A DNA stretch of 42,334 nt from Rhodopirellula halodulae (GCF_020966775.1 NZ_JAJKFV010000013.1:1-42334), one strand, 5' to 3'. Counted from the stretch's first letter, positions 17,757 through 27,600 are shown. Notes: generated from the letters alone by a model not told the origin. Program-made: numbers and translations.

Positions 17757-18308
17757 GTGCCCGGAACGCCCCCGCCACACGATCTTTCCACGATGGATGT
17801 CGTCGACCAACATGCCAACGGTCTCGCTGACCAAGGAGCGGTGCGTGGTGCGCGCCGGTCACCGGTCAACGACCAGGCTGACGGTCCGGTGATCAGCGTG
17901 GGTGGTCAGTGGGTCGTCGACGCGGCCGGTTGTGAGGTCGCTGCGTTGCAGTCTCTTCCGCTCATTCAGTCAATCTGTGAAGAGGTCATTGAATCGCTGG
18001 GATTGAAAGTGATCGGCCAACCTCAGTCTCATGTGTTTGGTTCACCTCACGGTGTGACGGCACTCTACCTGCTTTCCGAATCACACTTGGCGGTGCACAC
18101 CTATCCCGAACACGGCATCGCCACGTTCAATTTGGTGTGCTGTCGCGAACGAGCCGACTGGGATTGGCGACGTCAATTGACGCTGCGTTTGCGTGCAAAC
18201 CATGTTGATGTTCGGCACCTGCGCCGAGGTGCATGGAACGATGCCGCCTGTTGCCTCGCTGATGACTCGGCCAACACAAATGGCCGCGAAAGCGAGGTCG
18301 ACGAATGA
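17757..18308 (+). CDS. speH: S-adenosylmethionine decarboxylase proenzyme (SpeH/SpeD2 type)
   Basis: Pyruvoyl enzyme that decarboxylates S-adenosylmethionine to provide the aminopropyl donor of polyamine synthesis. The self-cleavage site is in LLSESHLAVHTYPEHG: cleavage is expected between Glu and Ser, making the Ser the pyruvoyl precursor. The His 5 residues and the Cys 20 residues after that Ser occupy the spacing of Ser63/His68/Cys83 in the Thermotoga enzyme, so the catalytic set is complete. About 50 residues precede the core domain (GGQWVVDAAGCE), an unusual N-terminal extension. I place the start at GTG 17757, 8 nt after ggag (17745-17748); GTG 17748 and ATG 17793 are alternatives. It lies 24 bp after the SPFH gene and overlaps the next gene by 4 bp (ATGA). 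No spermidine synthase gene is nearby. Confidence 0.9.
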   Translation: MPGTPPPHDLSTMDVVDQHANGLADQGAVRGARRSPVNDQADGPVISVGGQWVVDAAGCEVAALQSLPLIQSICEEVIESLGLKVIGQPQSHVFGSPHGVTALYLLSESHLAVHTYPEHGIATFNLVCCRERADWDWRRQLTLRLRANHVDVRHLRRGAWNDAACCLADDSANTNGRESEVDE

Positions 18309-19885
18309 AGGTTCGTCGCGCGTCGTGCCCTGGCTGCGGGGCCCCGGTCGAATTTCGATTCGGAAATTCGATAGTCAGCGTGTGCGAGTTTTGTCACACC
18401 GCGGTCGCTCGCGGTGACAAAGACATCGAGGACTATGGCAAGGTCAGCGATCTGGTCGAAACCGATTCGGTCGTGCAACTGGGAACCAGCGGATCATTTC
18501 GTGGCAAACCCTTCGAAGTCATCGGCCGTGTTCAATACGACCATTCCGCGGGTGGCGTTTGGGATGAATGGTACCTGCGGTTTCCCGGCGACAAGATGGC
18601 TTGGTTGGCTGAGGCTCAGGGTCAGCTTCACCTGACGTTTGAACGCCCGGTTCGCAAAAAGTCTCCGCTGCCCGCGATGGAAACGCTATCGCTGGGCGAT
18701 GTAATTCATTTCGGTGGCAAGGATTTGACCGTCGCTGAAATCGGAGTCGCAAAAGCACGCACCGCACAAGGTGAAATCCCGTGGCCGTTCCGTCCTGGCG
18801 ATGAACACCGCTACGTCGATTTGCACGGTGCTGCCGACGAGGACGGTGGTGCGTGGTTCGCCACTTTCGATTATTCCCGCGGCGACCAGACGACCTATGT
18901 CGGGCGAACCGTCACCGCAGACAAGCTCAATCTATCGACACCCGATTGGCAGCCGGATCCGGGGTCGGGAACGATCGCCGTTCCATCGCTGCATTTGAAT
19001 TGCCCGAAGTGTGGAGGTTCGTTGGACCTGCACGCTCCCAAAGAAACGCTTCGGGTTGGTTGCCAACACTGCGGAGCGTTGCTTGAGAACGATGACGGTC
19101 GTTTGCAACTGCTGACGATGCTGGAACAACGCGAGATGCACACTTCGTTGCCTCTGGGCGTTCGCGGAAATATTCGCGGAACTGAGTACATCATCATTGG
19201 CATCATGGCTCGGTTCGTCCGCTACGCCGGGTCGACATACCCGTGGACGGAATACTTGTTGTACGCCCCCGGTGTGGGCTTCCGCTGGCTAGTCGAGAAC
19301 GACCGACATTGGTCGTTTGTCGAGCCAGTTCCGGGCGTCGCAATGAACCCGATGTCGCGAAGCCTCCGCTACGACGGTGACTCGTTCCGTGTCTACGATC
19401 GGGCCACCGCGATCGTGCGTCATGTGATTGGTGAGTTCTACTGGAAAGTGCAGCAAGGCGACCGTGTCGAAACCGCCGACTTCATCGCACCGCCTCGAAT
19501 GCTATCGATCGAAGACAGCGGCGACGGCAAAACTCGCGAACGCGTCGTGTCGTTGGGCACTTACATGACGCCCGCTGAAATTGAATCCGCGTTTGAGGTG
19601 GAAAACTTGACGCGACCATGGGGTGTCGGCGTCATTCAACCTTCGCCGCCGATCTCGATCGGGGTTTGGAGCGGATGGTTTTTCTTTCTGTTCTATCTGC
19701 TGGTGATGTTCGTAATGAACCAACGCAGCGCATCGGCAACGCCATCGGCTGACGGATGGTTGTTCTTCTACGCTGCGATCTTCGTATCAGCCATTCCCAT
19801 CGGTTGCATCGTTTTCAAATACAACTTCGAAGTCTCCCGCTGGAAAGAAAGTGACTTCAGCCCATACGCCAGTGGAGACAGCTGA
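18305..19885 (+). CDS. double zinc-ribbon DUF4178 membrane protein
   Basis: A 526-aa protein with two similar halves. Each has a four-Cys zinc ribbon (Cys8, 11, 27, 30 and Cys233, 236, 253, 256) followed by a DUF4178-type beta-rich domain, recognised by VVQLGTSGSFRGKPFEVIGRV and SLPLGVRGNIRGTEYIIIGI at equivalent places and by DEWYLRFP / WTEYLLYAP. Two transmembrane helices follow at about 453-471 and 485-504, so the bulk is probably cytoplasmic and membrane-tethered. DUF4178 is known from genomic neighbourhoods with AdoMet decarboxylase, spermidine synthase and DUF350, with no proven function. The start overlaps the decarboxylase stop (ATGA), and the stop overlaps the next start (TGATG), which indicates coupled translation. 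Confidence 0.9.
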   Translation: MKVRRASCPGCGAPVEFRFGNSIVSVCEFCHTAVARGDKDIEDYGKVSDLVETDSVVQLGTSGSFRGKPFEVIGRVQYDHSAGGVWDEWYLRFPGDKMAWLAEAQGQLHLTFERPVRKKSPLPAMETLSLGDVIHFGGKDLTVAEIGVAKARTAQGEIPWPFRPGDEHRYVDLHGAADEDGGAWFATFDYSRGDQTTYVGRTVTADKLNLSTPDWQPDPGSGTIAVPSLHLNCPKCGGSLDLHAPKETLRVGCQHCGALLENDDGRLQLLTMLEQREMHTSLPLGVRGNIRGTEYIIIGIMARFVRYAGSTYPWTEYLLYAPGVGFRWLVENDRHWSFVEPVPGVAMNPMSRSLRYDGDSFRVYDRATAIVRHVIGEFYWKVQQGDRVETADFIAPPRMLSIEDSGDGKTRERVVSLGTYMTPAEIESAFEVENLTRPWGVGVIQPSPPISIGVWSGWFFFLFYLLVMFVMNQRSASATPSADGWLFFYAAIFVSAIPIGCIVFKYNFEVSRWKESDFSPYASGDS

Positions 19886-20052
19886 TGAAACTGCTACGGA
19901 TTTATTTGATCGTCGGCTTTCTGGTTTGCGGCTGGTACACGATTGCCGCCGTTCGCGGATGGAAAGCCGTCAACCTTGGCATCGTCGACAACATGAACAA
20001 TGGCAGCGGCGGCGGCCGAGCCTACGGCGGTTCATGGGGTGGCGGAAAGTAG
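19885..20052 (+). CDS. 55-aa single-pass membrane peptide, Gly-rich tail
   Basis: A small protein starting MKLLRIYLIVGFLVCGWYTI, i.e. one N-terminal transmembrane helix (about residues 5-22), then a short basic segment and a Gly/Asn/Ser-rich C-terminus. The ATG overlaps the DUF4178 stop by one base, and 74 bp separate its stop from the DUF350 gene. The perfect coupling and clean membrane topology argue that it is a real gene and a possible accessory subunit of the operon's membrane complex. I do not recognise a family. Confidence 0.7.
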   Translation: MKLLRIYLIVGFLVCGWYTIAAVRGWKAVNLGIVDNMNNGSGGGRAYGGSWGGGK

Positions 20053-20126
20053 CCGTCCAAAACTTGCTCGCGAAACAGACCTCTCACTGACCACATCACA
20101 ACACAATCGAAATTGAAGGCCCAACG

Positions 20127-20408
20127 ATGAATCAACCATGGACCGAACTTGCTCAAAGCACCACTGTTGCCGTCCCAGTCGAACCCGTCACCAGTCTGGA
20201 TCTGCTGCTGCAACACTTGATTGCGGCGTGTGTGTTTTCAATTGTGGGCATCGTTGTCTTCTTGGGATGCCTGGTGTTGATGGAGAAGTTGACCCCTTTT
20301 TCGATCCTGCATGAGATTGGCGAAGAGCATAACTTGGCCGTTTCCATCGTTGTCGCAGCGATTGTGCTTGGAATCTCGATCATCATCGCCGCGTCCGTCA
20401 TCGGTTGA
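20127..20408 (+). CDS. DUF350 (YjfL-like) membrane protein
   Basis: A 93-aa protein with a short polar N-terminus and two predicted transmembrane helices (about 28-52 and 68-91). The intervening loop KLTPFSILHEIGEEHNLAVSI and the end AAIVLGISIIIAASVIG match the single DUF350 unit; the family often has two such units in about 130 residues, so this is a one-unit form. A possible Shine-Dalgarno (gaagg) precedes the ATG. DUF350 genes recur beside AdoMet decarboxylase, glutathionylspermidine-synthase-like ATP-grasp and PspA genes. Last gene of the SPFH operon. Confidence 0.85.
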   Translation: MNQPWTELAQSTTVAVPVEPVTSLDLLLQHLIAACVFSIVGIVVFLGCLVLMEKLTPFSILHEIGEEHNLAVSIVVAAIVLGISIIIAASVIG

Positions 20409-21074
20409 CGAACATCGCCCCCTGATGAATCGCGGTGGCATGTCAGCAATTGTGTAGAGCCCAGACGCGAACGCCGCTCGTGCCGACAAGTAGCACCGGC
20501 AAACGAGCGAGTGCCGAACGAACTGTTGCCGGACGTGATGGGCGACGAATCGTCGGTCCATCTTTTCCAGCGTCGCACGGCCGGTTCCACCAGATAGAGC
20601 CTTGCACTTGGCTTCGCTTTGCTTGCCCGCGTGCGGGACACTGCCTATCTTTACCGCGATGCCAAGAGTCAACCCGCGACGATGAGCGTTGCGATCGTTT
20701 CACAACTTGGGTGTGAAACCCAGATTGGAAACGGATGACAAGTCTTCCTCGAGAACCTGTCATCAAAGTTGACTCTTTCTGCGCACTGGAGGCGCAACAC
20801 GCGATGAAGACCACGCCTAATTGGCGTGATCCGCCCCAGCGACAAGCTTGCTCTAACCGGCAATCTTTCCGTCGCCGCGACAACCGACGGCTCGTTCATC
20901 GGGTCGTCCGGTTTGGAGCAAACAGGGTGATATTTCATCGACTCGGTTTTTTGACCGGGCACGTTTTGTGACCTAAGTTTGCTCAGCCCCACGGTTCGGA
21001 GTGTCTTCCGCGGGGCTTGGACACACCCCTGTCCAGCATTCCCCCTCCAACGACACTCTCGATGGAATCGGCGC
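20409..21074. other. hairpin-rich intergenic gap upstream of the S41 protease
   Basis: 666 bp with no credible protein gene on either strand. It contains at least three separate inverted repeats: an 8-bp stem gtttcaca/tgtgaaac (20697-20719), a 6-bp stem cacgcc/ggcgtg (20812-20828), and a nested two-stem structure at 20848-20921, listed separately. It may hold the terminator of the DUF350 operon, the promoter or leader of the protease gene, and possibly a small RNA. Confidence 0.4.
20848..20921 (+). ncRNA. candidate structured RNA element
   Basis: An outer helix pairs ttgctc-t-aaccgg (20848-20860) with ccggtt-tg-gagcaa (20908-20921), twelve pairs with a small internal loop. It encloses an inner perfect 6-bp hairpin ccgtcg/cgacgg (20869-20874 with 20885-20890). 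A T run occurs at 20947-20952. It could be an sRNA or the 5' leader of the protease mRNA. It matches no family I know, and the strand is assumed from the next gene. Confidence 0.3.
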
Positions 21075-22847
21075 ATGGATTTGTTAACGACGATCAACCG
21101 ATGTTTTGCCTTGGACAAGCAAACCAACGTGTCGCACCAAGACAACGCAGTTGTTTCGCGTGTTGGTCGCCAGCGCACCTCGCAACGACTTCGCACGTTC
21201 GCGTTGATTGTCGGATCCTTCGCCGTGGGCGGTTCCGCCCTGCCAGCCCAGGCACAAGGCTTCGTGCCCTCGCGCGGTCCCGTTGCTTCCGCCCCAACCA
21301 ATGACGCGGAACGCCAGCTCGACGAACAAGAACGATCCAAGGCACTCGCCGATGGCATCGAATTAGAAGAAGCCGGACAATGGGGCGATGCGATCGATCA
21401 CTACGAAGCGGCCACCCGTCGTTTCCCGCAAGACCGGATGTTGTACCAGCGTCTGCTGATCAGCCGTTTGCGTTTTGATGTCGAACGTCGCTACCAAGAT
21501 CAAACCTACCTGCAATCGCTCCGCGACATGACGACGTCGCAATCGCTGGATTTGTACAGCGAGATCTTGGCAAATCTGCAAACACACTATGTTGACACGA
21601 TCGAGTGGTCGCGAGTGCTGTTGCACGGCACTGCGGCTCTCGAAACCGCGTTGGACGACGAAACGTTCGTTCAAACGATGTTGCCGAACACAAGCCGGGA
21701 GCAAATTGAAAAGTTCCGGATGGAGATCCATCACCGCATTAGCAACCGCTCCACCCAGAGTCGTTTCGATTTGCGAGCCACGGTGTCTCAAGTCGCGTCG
21801 ATGGCCAACCAAGAACTCGGGCTGAGCGGAACAGCAACCGTGCTGGAATTCGTCAGCGGAGCCGTGTCGACACTGGATACCTACACACGATTGCTCTCGC
21901 CCGGTCAGTTGGACGATATGTTCAGCACGATTGACGGCAATTTCGTTGGGCTGGGGGTCGAGCTGAAACCAGGCGAAGACTGCTTGCAGATTTTGTCTGT
22001 GATTCCCGGCGGGCCGGCCGATGAAGCCGGTATCAAGGCGGGCGATCGTATCATGGGTGTGGACACAACCTCGGCCGCCGACCGCGACCCAGACTTCGTT
22101 GCCGATTTGCTGCGTGGTCCAGAAGGCTCGTCGGTGTCGTTGGAGATCGCTTCGGTGGATCAACCCGCCCGCCGAATTCAGGTCGCTCGCCGTCGTGTGG
22201 ATGTGCCTTGCGTTGAAAACGTGCACCTGGTCGATACAGAAGCCAAGGTTGGTTACTTCCGATTGACGAACTTTCAAAAGTCGACGCCCAAAGAAGTCGA
22301 ACAGGCTTTGTGGGACCTGAGCCGTCAAGGCATGCGGTCACTGATCATCGATCTGCGAGACAACCCAGGCGGACTGTTGCCAGCGTCGGTCGAGGTTGCG
22401 GACCGTTTCATCTCGACCGGCCGTATTCTGACGACTCGCGGACGCAACGCTCGCGAAAACTTTGATTACACGGCACACCGTCCGAACACTTGGAACGTTC
22501 CGCTGGCGGTTTTGATCGACCGAAACAGTGCCAGTGCCAGCGAGATTTTCTCGGGTGCCATTCGCGATGCGAATCGCGGAACGGTGGTGGGCGAAAAGAG
22601 CTATGGCAAAGGCAGCGTGCAGGGGATCTTCCGCATGCAAGCCGCCCAGTTCGGATTGTGCTTGACCACCGCAAAGTTCTATTCGCCCAGCGGCCGAGCG
22701 ATCAGCCGCAACGGCGTGGAGCCTCATATCTCCGTCCCACCGACCTACATCGCGGCTCGTCCCGATGAAAGCGGACGTTTGGTCACGGAATTGGAAGACG
22801 ACGTGCTTCAAAAAGCCATCGAGTTCCTGGGCCAGTCGGCTCAATAA
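21075..22847 (+). CDS. S41 family C-terminal processing peptidase with PDZ domain
   Basis: A CtpA/Prc-type serine protease of the cell envelope, 590 aa from the ATG at 21075. A signal segment ends near SALPAQAQ. An N-terminal helical region follows, including a TPR-like stretch (LEEAGQWGDAIDHYEAATRRFPQD). The PDZ domain contains VGLGVELK and ILSVIPGGPADEAGIKAGDRI. The peptidase core has LIIDLRDNPGGLL, the catalytic Ser in NSASASEIFSG (about Ser487) and the Lys in GEKSYGKGSVQ (about Lys512). The Ser-Lys spacing of 25 matches E. coli Prc Ser430/Lys455. The frame continues upstream to a TTG at 20979 with no signal-like content, so I use the first ATG. Convergent with tal; a strong hairpin lies between. 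Confidence 0.93.
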   Translation: MDLLTTINRCFALDKQTNVSHQDNAVVSRVGRQRTSQRLRTFALIVGSFAVGGSALPAQAQGFVPSRGPVASAPTNDAERQLDEQERSKALADGIELEEAGQWGDAIDHYEAATRRFPQDRMLYQRLLISRLRFDVERRYQDQTYLQSLRDMTTSQSLDLYSEILANLQTHYVDTIEWSRVLLHGTAALETALDDETFVQTMLPNTSREQIEKFRMEIHHRISNRSTQSRFDLRATVSQVASMANQELGLSGTATVLEFVSGAVSTLDTYTRLLSPGQLDDMFSTIDGNFVGLGVELKPGEDCLQILSVIPGGPADEAGIKAGDRIMGVDTTSAADRDPDFVADLLRGPEGSSVSLEIASVDQPARRIQVARRRVDVPCVENVHLVDTEAKVGYFRLTNFQKSTPKEVEQALWDLSRQGMRSLIIDLRDNPGGLLPASVEVADRFISTGRILTTRGRNARENFDYTAHRPNTWNVPLAVLIDRNSASASEIFSGAIRDANRGTVVGEKSYGKGSVQGIFRMQAAQFGLCLTTAKFYSPSGRAISRNGVEPHISVPPTYIAARPDESGRLVTELEDDVLQKAIEFLGQSAQ

Positions 22848-22920
22848 AGACTGTCCCGGCCCAAGCCGCAAAAACGTAGGTCCGGTTCCACAGGACAATT
22901 ACCTGAAACCGTGCGAACAC

Positions 22921-22951
22921 CCCAAGCGCCCGGCCGGACCGGACGCTTGGG
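22921..22951. terminator. bidirectional hairpin between protease gene and tal
   Basis: The 13-bp arms cccaagcgcccgg and ccggacgcttggg pair with a single mismatch around a 5-nt loop (ccgga). It sits between two convergent genes, 73 bp from one stop and 14 bp from the other. No strong T run on either side, so it may work with Rho or as an mRNA 3'-end structure. Confidence 0.7.
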
Positions 22952-22965
22952 ATATCACTGATCGA

Positions 22966-24039
22966 TCAAGCTTTGCTGGACAATTCTTCTCGCTTGGCGG
23001 CGATGATCGCCAGCAATTCACGCTGGGGTTTGACAAATTTGTCGACCCCTTCGTCCATCAAAAACTTGTGCATGTGAGCCACGTCCAACGCGCCATCAAT
23101 CTCGTCTTGGACAGCTTGCGAAGGCATCTCGTCGACTTGACGTTTGAACGTTTCACCGCTGGCGTCGACCGCTTCGTTGGTCGATGGTGGGTTGGTTTGA
23201 ATGTCACTGCCAGCCAACGCCGCCACGTACTTCCACGGTGGATCGTCTTTGCTCTTCGTACCTGTGCTGGCGAAGATCAACTCCTGCTCCAGCTTCAAAC
23301 CTTTGTCGGCCCAGAACTCTTGGTTCTCTTTCCAAATGCGTTTGGCGTTCAAGATGCCGACCTGGCCTTGAGCATCGCTGGATAGGTTCGGCAGTTCTTT
23401 CTGAGTGTAAACATCGATTCGCGAAATAAAGATGCTGTACACGGACTTGAATTGATCCAGCGAACGAATGCCAGCTTCCGCCGCGCGCTGAGCGCCTTTC
23501 CAAACGGCTTCACGAGCCGCGTGGTACTGGTCCGCGGTGAACATCAACGTGACGTTCAGCGTGATTCCGTTGGCGGCCAGTTCTTCCAACGCGGCCAAGC
23601 CGGCTTCCGTGGCAGGAACTTTGATCATGCGGTTGGTGTGGCCCGCGTTCCACTGCTTGCCGAGCTCGATGTAGCGTTCCGCAATGTCCGCCGCTGAAAA
23701 CTTCTGATCCGGGTCTTCCAAAATCGGATCCAATTCGAAGCTCACCCAGCCCGCATTGCCGCCGGTGGATTCGTGGATCGACGCGAATTTCTTTTCCGCG
23801 TCGTTGACCAATTCGTCGGTCAACGCCCACGCGATGGCTTCGTCGTCGTGACCTTCGCTGAGCAGTTCGTCGATTCGCGAATCGAAACCGCCCGCTTTGA
23901 CGATTCCCGAGATGATGGCCGGATTGCTGGTCGCCCCGACGGCGCCCCAAGCGAGGTTTTGGTCGACTTCGGATGGTTCGACGGAATCCAGGTACAGCTT
24001 GGTGCCGGAATCAATCAGTGACTGGAGGGATGCAGACAT
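22966..24039 (-). CDS. tal: transaldolase
   Basis: Non-oxidative pentose-phosphate enzyme that moves a dihydroxyacetone unit from sedoheptulose 7-phosphate to glyceraldehyde 3-phosphate, in the cytoplasm. The 357-aa product shows the family motifs: LYLDSVEP (Asp18), GATSNPAI (residues 35-42), and the Schiff-base Lys140 in [12 protein letters not shown]. Other family blocks include [15 protein letters not shown] and [13 protein letters not shown]. It ends in an unremarkable Lys/Glu-rich helix. A weak Shine-Dalgarno (gaagag) precedes the ATG on the minus strand. A near-perfect 28-bp inverted repeat lies 35 bp upstream of the start (24074-24101). It is monocistronic and the second pentose-phosphate gene in the window after gnd. 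Confidence 0.96.
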   Translation of the reverse strand: MSASLQSLIDSGTKLYLDSVEPSEVDQNLAWGAVGATSNPAIISGIVKAGGFDSRIDELLSEGHDDEAIAWALTDELVNDAEKKFASIHESTGGNAGWVSFELDPILEDPDQKFSAADIAERYIELGKQWNAGHTNRMIKVPATEAGLAALEELAANGITLNVTLMFTADQYHAAREAVWKGAQRAAEAGIRSLDQFKSVYSIFISRIDVYTQKELPNLSSDAQGQVGILNAKRIWKENQEFWADKGLKLEQELIFASTGTKSKDDPPWKYVAALAGSDIQTNPPSTNEAVDASGETFKRQVDEMPSQAVQDEIDGALDVAHMHKFLMDEGVDKFVKPQRELLAIIAAKREELSSKA

Positions 24040-24619
24040 CGGTTCTCTTCAGTGAGCAGAGTGGAAACGTTCATTCGTCAAATCGCTGACGATTTCACGA
24101 ACGACGCGAACGGGCAAAGGAAACGACCAGGCCAATCGTGCAAAATGCGATCCGAAATCCCGACGGGCGAAAACCTGGTTTCCATGTCCAACGACGGGCG
24201 TCGCGGCACAAAATGCAGATCGCCGTGTGTCGAAGAAGAACAGCTCCCCACCACAGGACGGGTGGATCCTGAAAATGGACCTTGAAACATGTTCAAATGA
24301 CAGCACTTTGCGTTGCGAAATGGGCTGTTTTGCCAATTAGACTGCATTGAGCCTGATTTGTGGGGGTGGGGCAATCGGTCACATTCAAGATTCATCCCGG
24401 ATTCCTTCGCGAAGGTAAATGATCCAAGCCAAACCTTCCTATTTTTTCTAATCCGTTCAAATGTGTTCCAAGCTGTGAAACGTTTGGCCCGTGCAAACGC
24501 ATTGACGTGGACCTTACGCCAAGTCCCCGATAGCTTACTGCTCGATTGACAACGTCCGTCCAACTCAAATCGGCATGTGATTGCCGACCCGAATCGACTT
24601 CTCTTCATCGGAATCCTTC
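24040..24619. other. divergent intergenic region tal / RND gene
   Basis: 580 bp with no supported gene on either strand. Besides the inverted repeat at 24074-24101 (listed separately), I see a TTGACA at 24546-24551 without a matching -10 box. Both tal and the RND exporter gene must be transcribed from here. Confidence 0.35.
24074..24101. promoter_or_regulatory. 28-bp inverted repeat upstream of tal
   Basis: Arms ttcgtcaaatcg and cgatttcacgaa pair at 11 of 12 positions around a ctga loop. The element is 35 bp from the tal start, so it is either an operator for a dimeric regulator or a hairpin in the tal 5' leader. Confidence 0.45.
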
Positions 24620-27600
24620 ATGACCGCAGATTCAGCCAAGCCGTCGTTCCTGGAGCGACCCGGCCCGTTGGGGCTGACCGTGGCTTTGTTGATTTTGATG
24701 GGATTTTTCTTCTTCTTGCCCTCCGCCTTCCGCGCGGCTCGCATGGGTTTGAAGAACAAAGAGAATGACGTCAAAGATTGGCTTCCCAGCGATTTCCCAG
24801 AGACCGCGGAACTCGACTGGTTCGCGGATCACTTCGCCGGCGAGAGCTTTGTGCTGCTGACCTGGGAAGGTTGCAACGTCGGCGATCAACGTCTGCGTTT
24901 GCTGGAAGAGAAACTGCTGCATGAATCCGCCAATTACCGTGAGCAATTGGCTGCCGAGGAAGCGTGGGGCGAAGATGCGTTGTCGCTGGCCGAAATCCAG
25001 GCTCGCGTTCGCGCGCGTGAACTCGGCGAAGAGTTGCAACTGCTGCCGCCCGGCCAGGAACTGACGAACTGGGGTGGCGAAGACGAGAAGTGGTTGGCCT
25101 CGGCTGATGGGACGTGGTACTACATCCAACCCGACGGCAAACTGTTCCGTTGGGAAGAGTCCATGAATGGCCCCGCGGCGCTCATCCGCAAGGTCAACAA
25201 GGCAGCGGGTCGTTACGAACTGCGTGGGCAATTTGTGACCGCCTTTGGGGATCCATCCACACCGGAACGAGTCAACCCGTTCTACAACGATCCCATGTTG
25301 CTTTGCGCGCCGCTGTTTCAAACGGTGCAAACGGGAGCCACCATCGCGGAAGAGTTGGCAGCCGAGGATGGACCTCTGTGGCCAATCGATTTGACCGATG
25401 TCACGAAGAAGCCCATCGTGGCCAAGCGTTTGGCGATGGAGCGTTTGACCGGAACCTTGTTCGCTCCGGCCGTTCCTTTCGAATTCGACTGGAAGCCTGA
25501 ATCCTTTGTCGAGCAGTTGCCGGCTGATCGGCGATCCGAAGTTCCCGACGACGCCGACCAACGCATCGCAACCACATTGCAAGAGTTCGTTGATTCGCGA
25601 TTGGAAGGCGATGCATCACGATTGCCGACGGCGCTGACGCAGATTCAAACGGATGCCTGGTACGCGGTTTACGATTCGCTCGGTGTGGAACCACCGCCAC
25701 GTTTGACATGCTTGCTGGTCACGTTGACGGACCTTGCCAAAGACAACCTGGCGTTCGCAATCGGTCGTGGCACGCTCGGAATGCCTCAGGGACGCTTGTT
25801 GCAACTCGCGAAACAGTCCGGCATTCAACCGCCGCTGCCACCCAGCAGTGCACCGCCACCGTTCAATCGCGAACCACCGGAATCGATCGGTGGCATGCCG
25901 CCGTTGCGAATGGGTGGGCCTCCCGTCGACAACATCGCCATCGACGAAGAAGGCACCGTCACTTTGGTGCGTCTGGTCGGTTATTGCATCTTGGTTGGCG
26001 TGTTGCTGTCGTACTTCTGCTTCCGCAGTTTCAAAGTCACCATCATGTTGTTCATCGTCGGCGGGTCCGCTGCGATGCTCAGCATGTCCGTCGTCGGTTG
26101 GACCGGCGGCCGAGTCGATGCAATTTTGATGTCGATGCCGTCACTGGTGTATGTGTTGGGCCTGTCCGGTTCCATTCACGTGATCAACTACTACCGCGAC
26201 GAAGTGCGTTTCCGAGGCCGTCGCGGCGCGGCGACTCGAGCACTGAAACACGCCGCGTTGCCGTGTACTTTGGCCGCGCTAACGACCGCCATTGGTTTGG
26301 CGTCCCTGTTCACCAGCAATCTGAAACCGATCAGCAACTTCGGTCTGTATTCCGCGATCGGTGTGATTTCGACATTGGGCGTGCTGTTCAGTTATCTCCC
26401 AGCCGCTCTGGAAACATTCTCGCCGCAGTTCGGACAAGACAAAGCTGAAGAACGCAAACGTTTGGCTGCTGCCAAGAAAGCCGCGAACGCGGAAGGCACG
26501 TCGCCCGGCGACACAACCAAACCGCAAAAGGGCGCCGTGTCCGGCGAACTGGAATTGGCGGCTTGGTGGGCTGGCGTGGGGCGTTGGATCACGGGCAACC
26601 ATGCGATGGTCAGCACCGTTTGCCTGGTCGGGTTGGTGTTGGCTTCGCTGGGGTTGTTCAAGATCACCACATCGGTGCAGTTGCTAAAGCTATTCGATCC
26701 TCAGGCTCGTATCCTTCGCGACTATGCATGGTTGGAAGATCACTTCGGCAATCTAGTGCCGATGGAAATCGTGGTCCGCATGCCGCCCGAAATCCAACGT
26801 CCGATGCGATTGGCAAACGCCACCACAGAGGAGGAAACCGAAGCGGAAGACAAGTTGTCCGATCCGGTGTCGCTGAGTCTGCTCGAGCGGATCGAAGCGG
26901 TCTCGCGAATTCGAAAAGTCGTCACCCGATCACTGGGTGAGGAAGGCATCGCGAAAGTTGGCCAAGCGTCGAGCATGGACACCTTCATCGCTCCGCTGCC
27001 CGACGTCAGCAATGGTTGGAGTGCCCAACGCAATCTGTTCAACAACCGGTTGACGGAATCGCGATCGGAGCTGTTAGAAAGCGACTACGTCAAACTCGAA
27101 AAGAACGGCCCGCTGAAAGACAGCGAGTTGTGGCGTTTGAGCCTTCGCGTCAGTGCCTTGTCCGACGTTGACTACGGACTGTTCATCAATGAACTGAAAG
27201 ACGCCGTTGATCCGGTGGTCCAGGCCTATCGAGTGCGATCGGAACTGATTCGAGAAATTCAACAGCCTGACGGCACTCAGATTCCCAAAGCCAAGGTGTT
27301 GGTGCTCGGGGCACAGAACGTGGTCGATCTCGATTCTGCTTCCTTGGTGAAGGTCGATGAAGCGACGGGCGAAAAAGTGGTCGATCAACAAGCGATCTTT
27401 TTGTCGACGCTTCGTGAGTTGCTCGGCAATGAACGCATTCGTCAGAGCTGGATCGATCCCAACGCGGAAGACGCCATCGCACGAACCACGGACGACAATT
27501 GGGACCGCCGCATTGCCGCCGCCGACGTGGTGGTCGATGTCTCGGATTTGCCATTCGCTGACTCTGCGGAATTGGCGGATGACAGTGCGGCATTGGCGAC

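Noticed and set aside
20669..21358. 229-residue minus-strand open frame covering the hairpin-rich gap
   Set aside because: Cys/Arg/Ser-rich composition typical of a shadow frame. It overlaps the protease gene and has no family resemblance.
157..24039. gnd and tal as parts of one pentose-phosphate operon
   Set aside because: They are 21 kb apart, each on its own transcript with its own hairpin or terminator and unrelated genes between.
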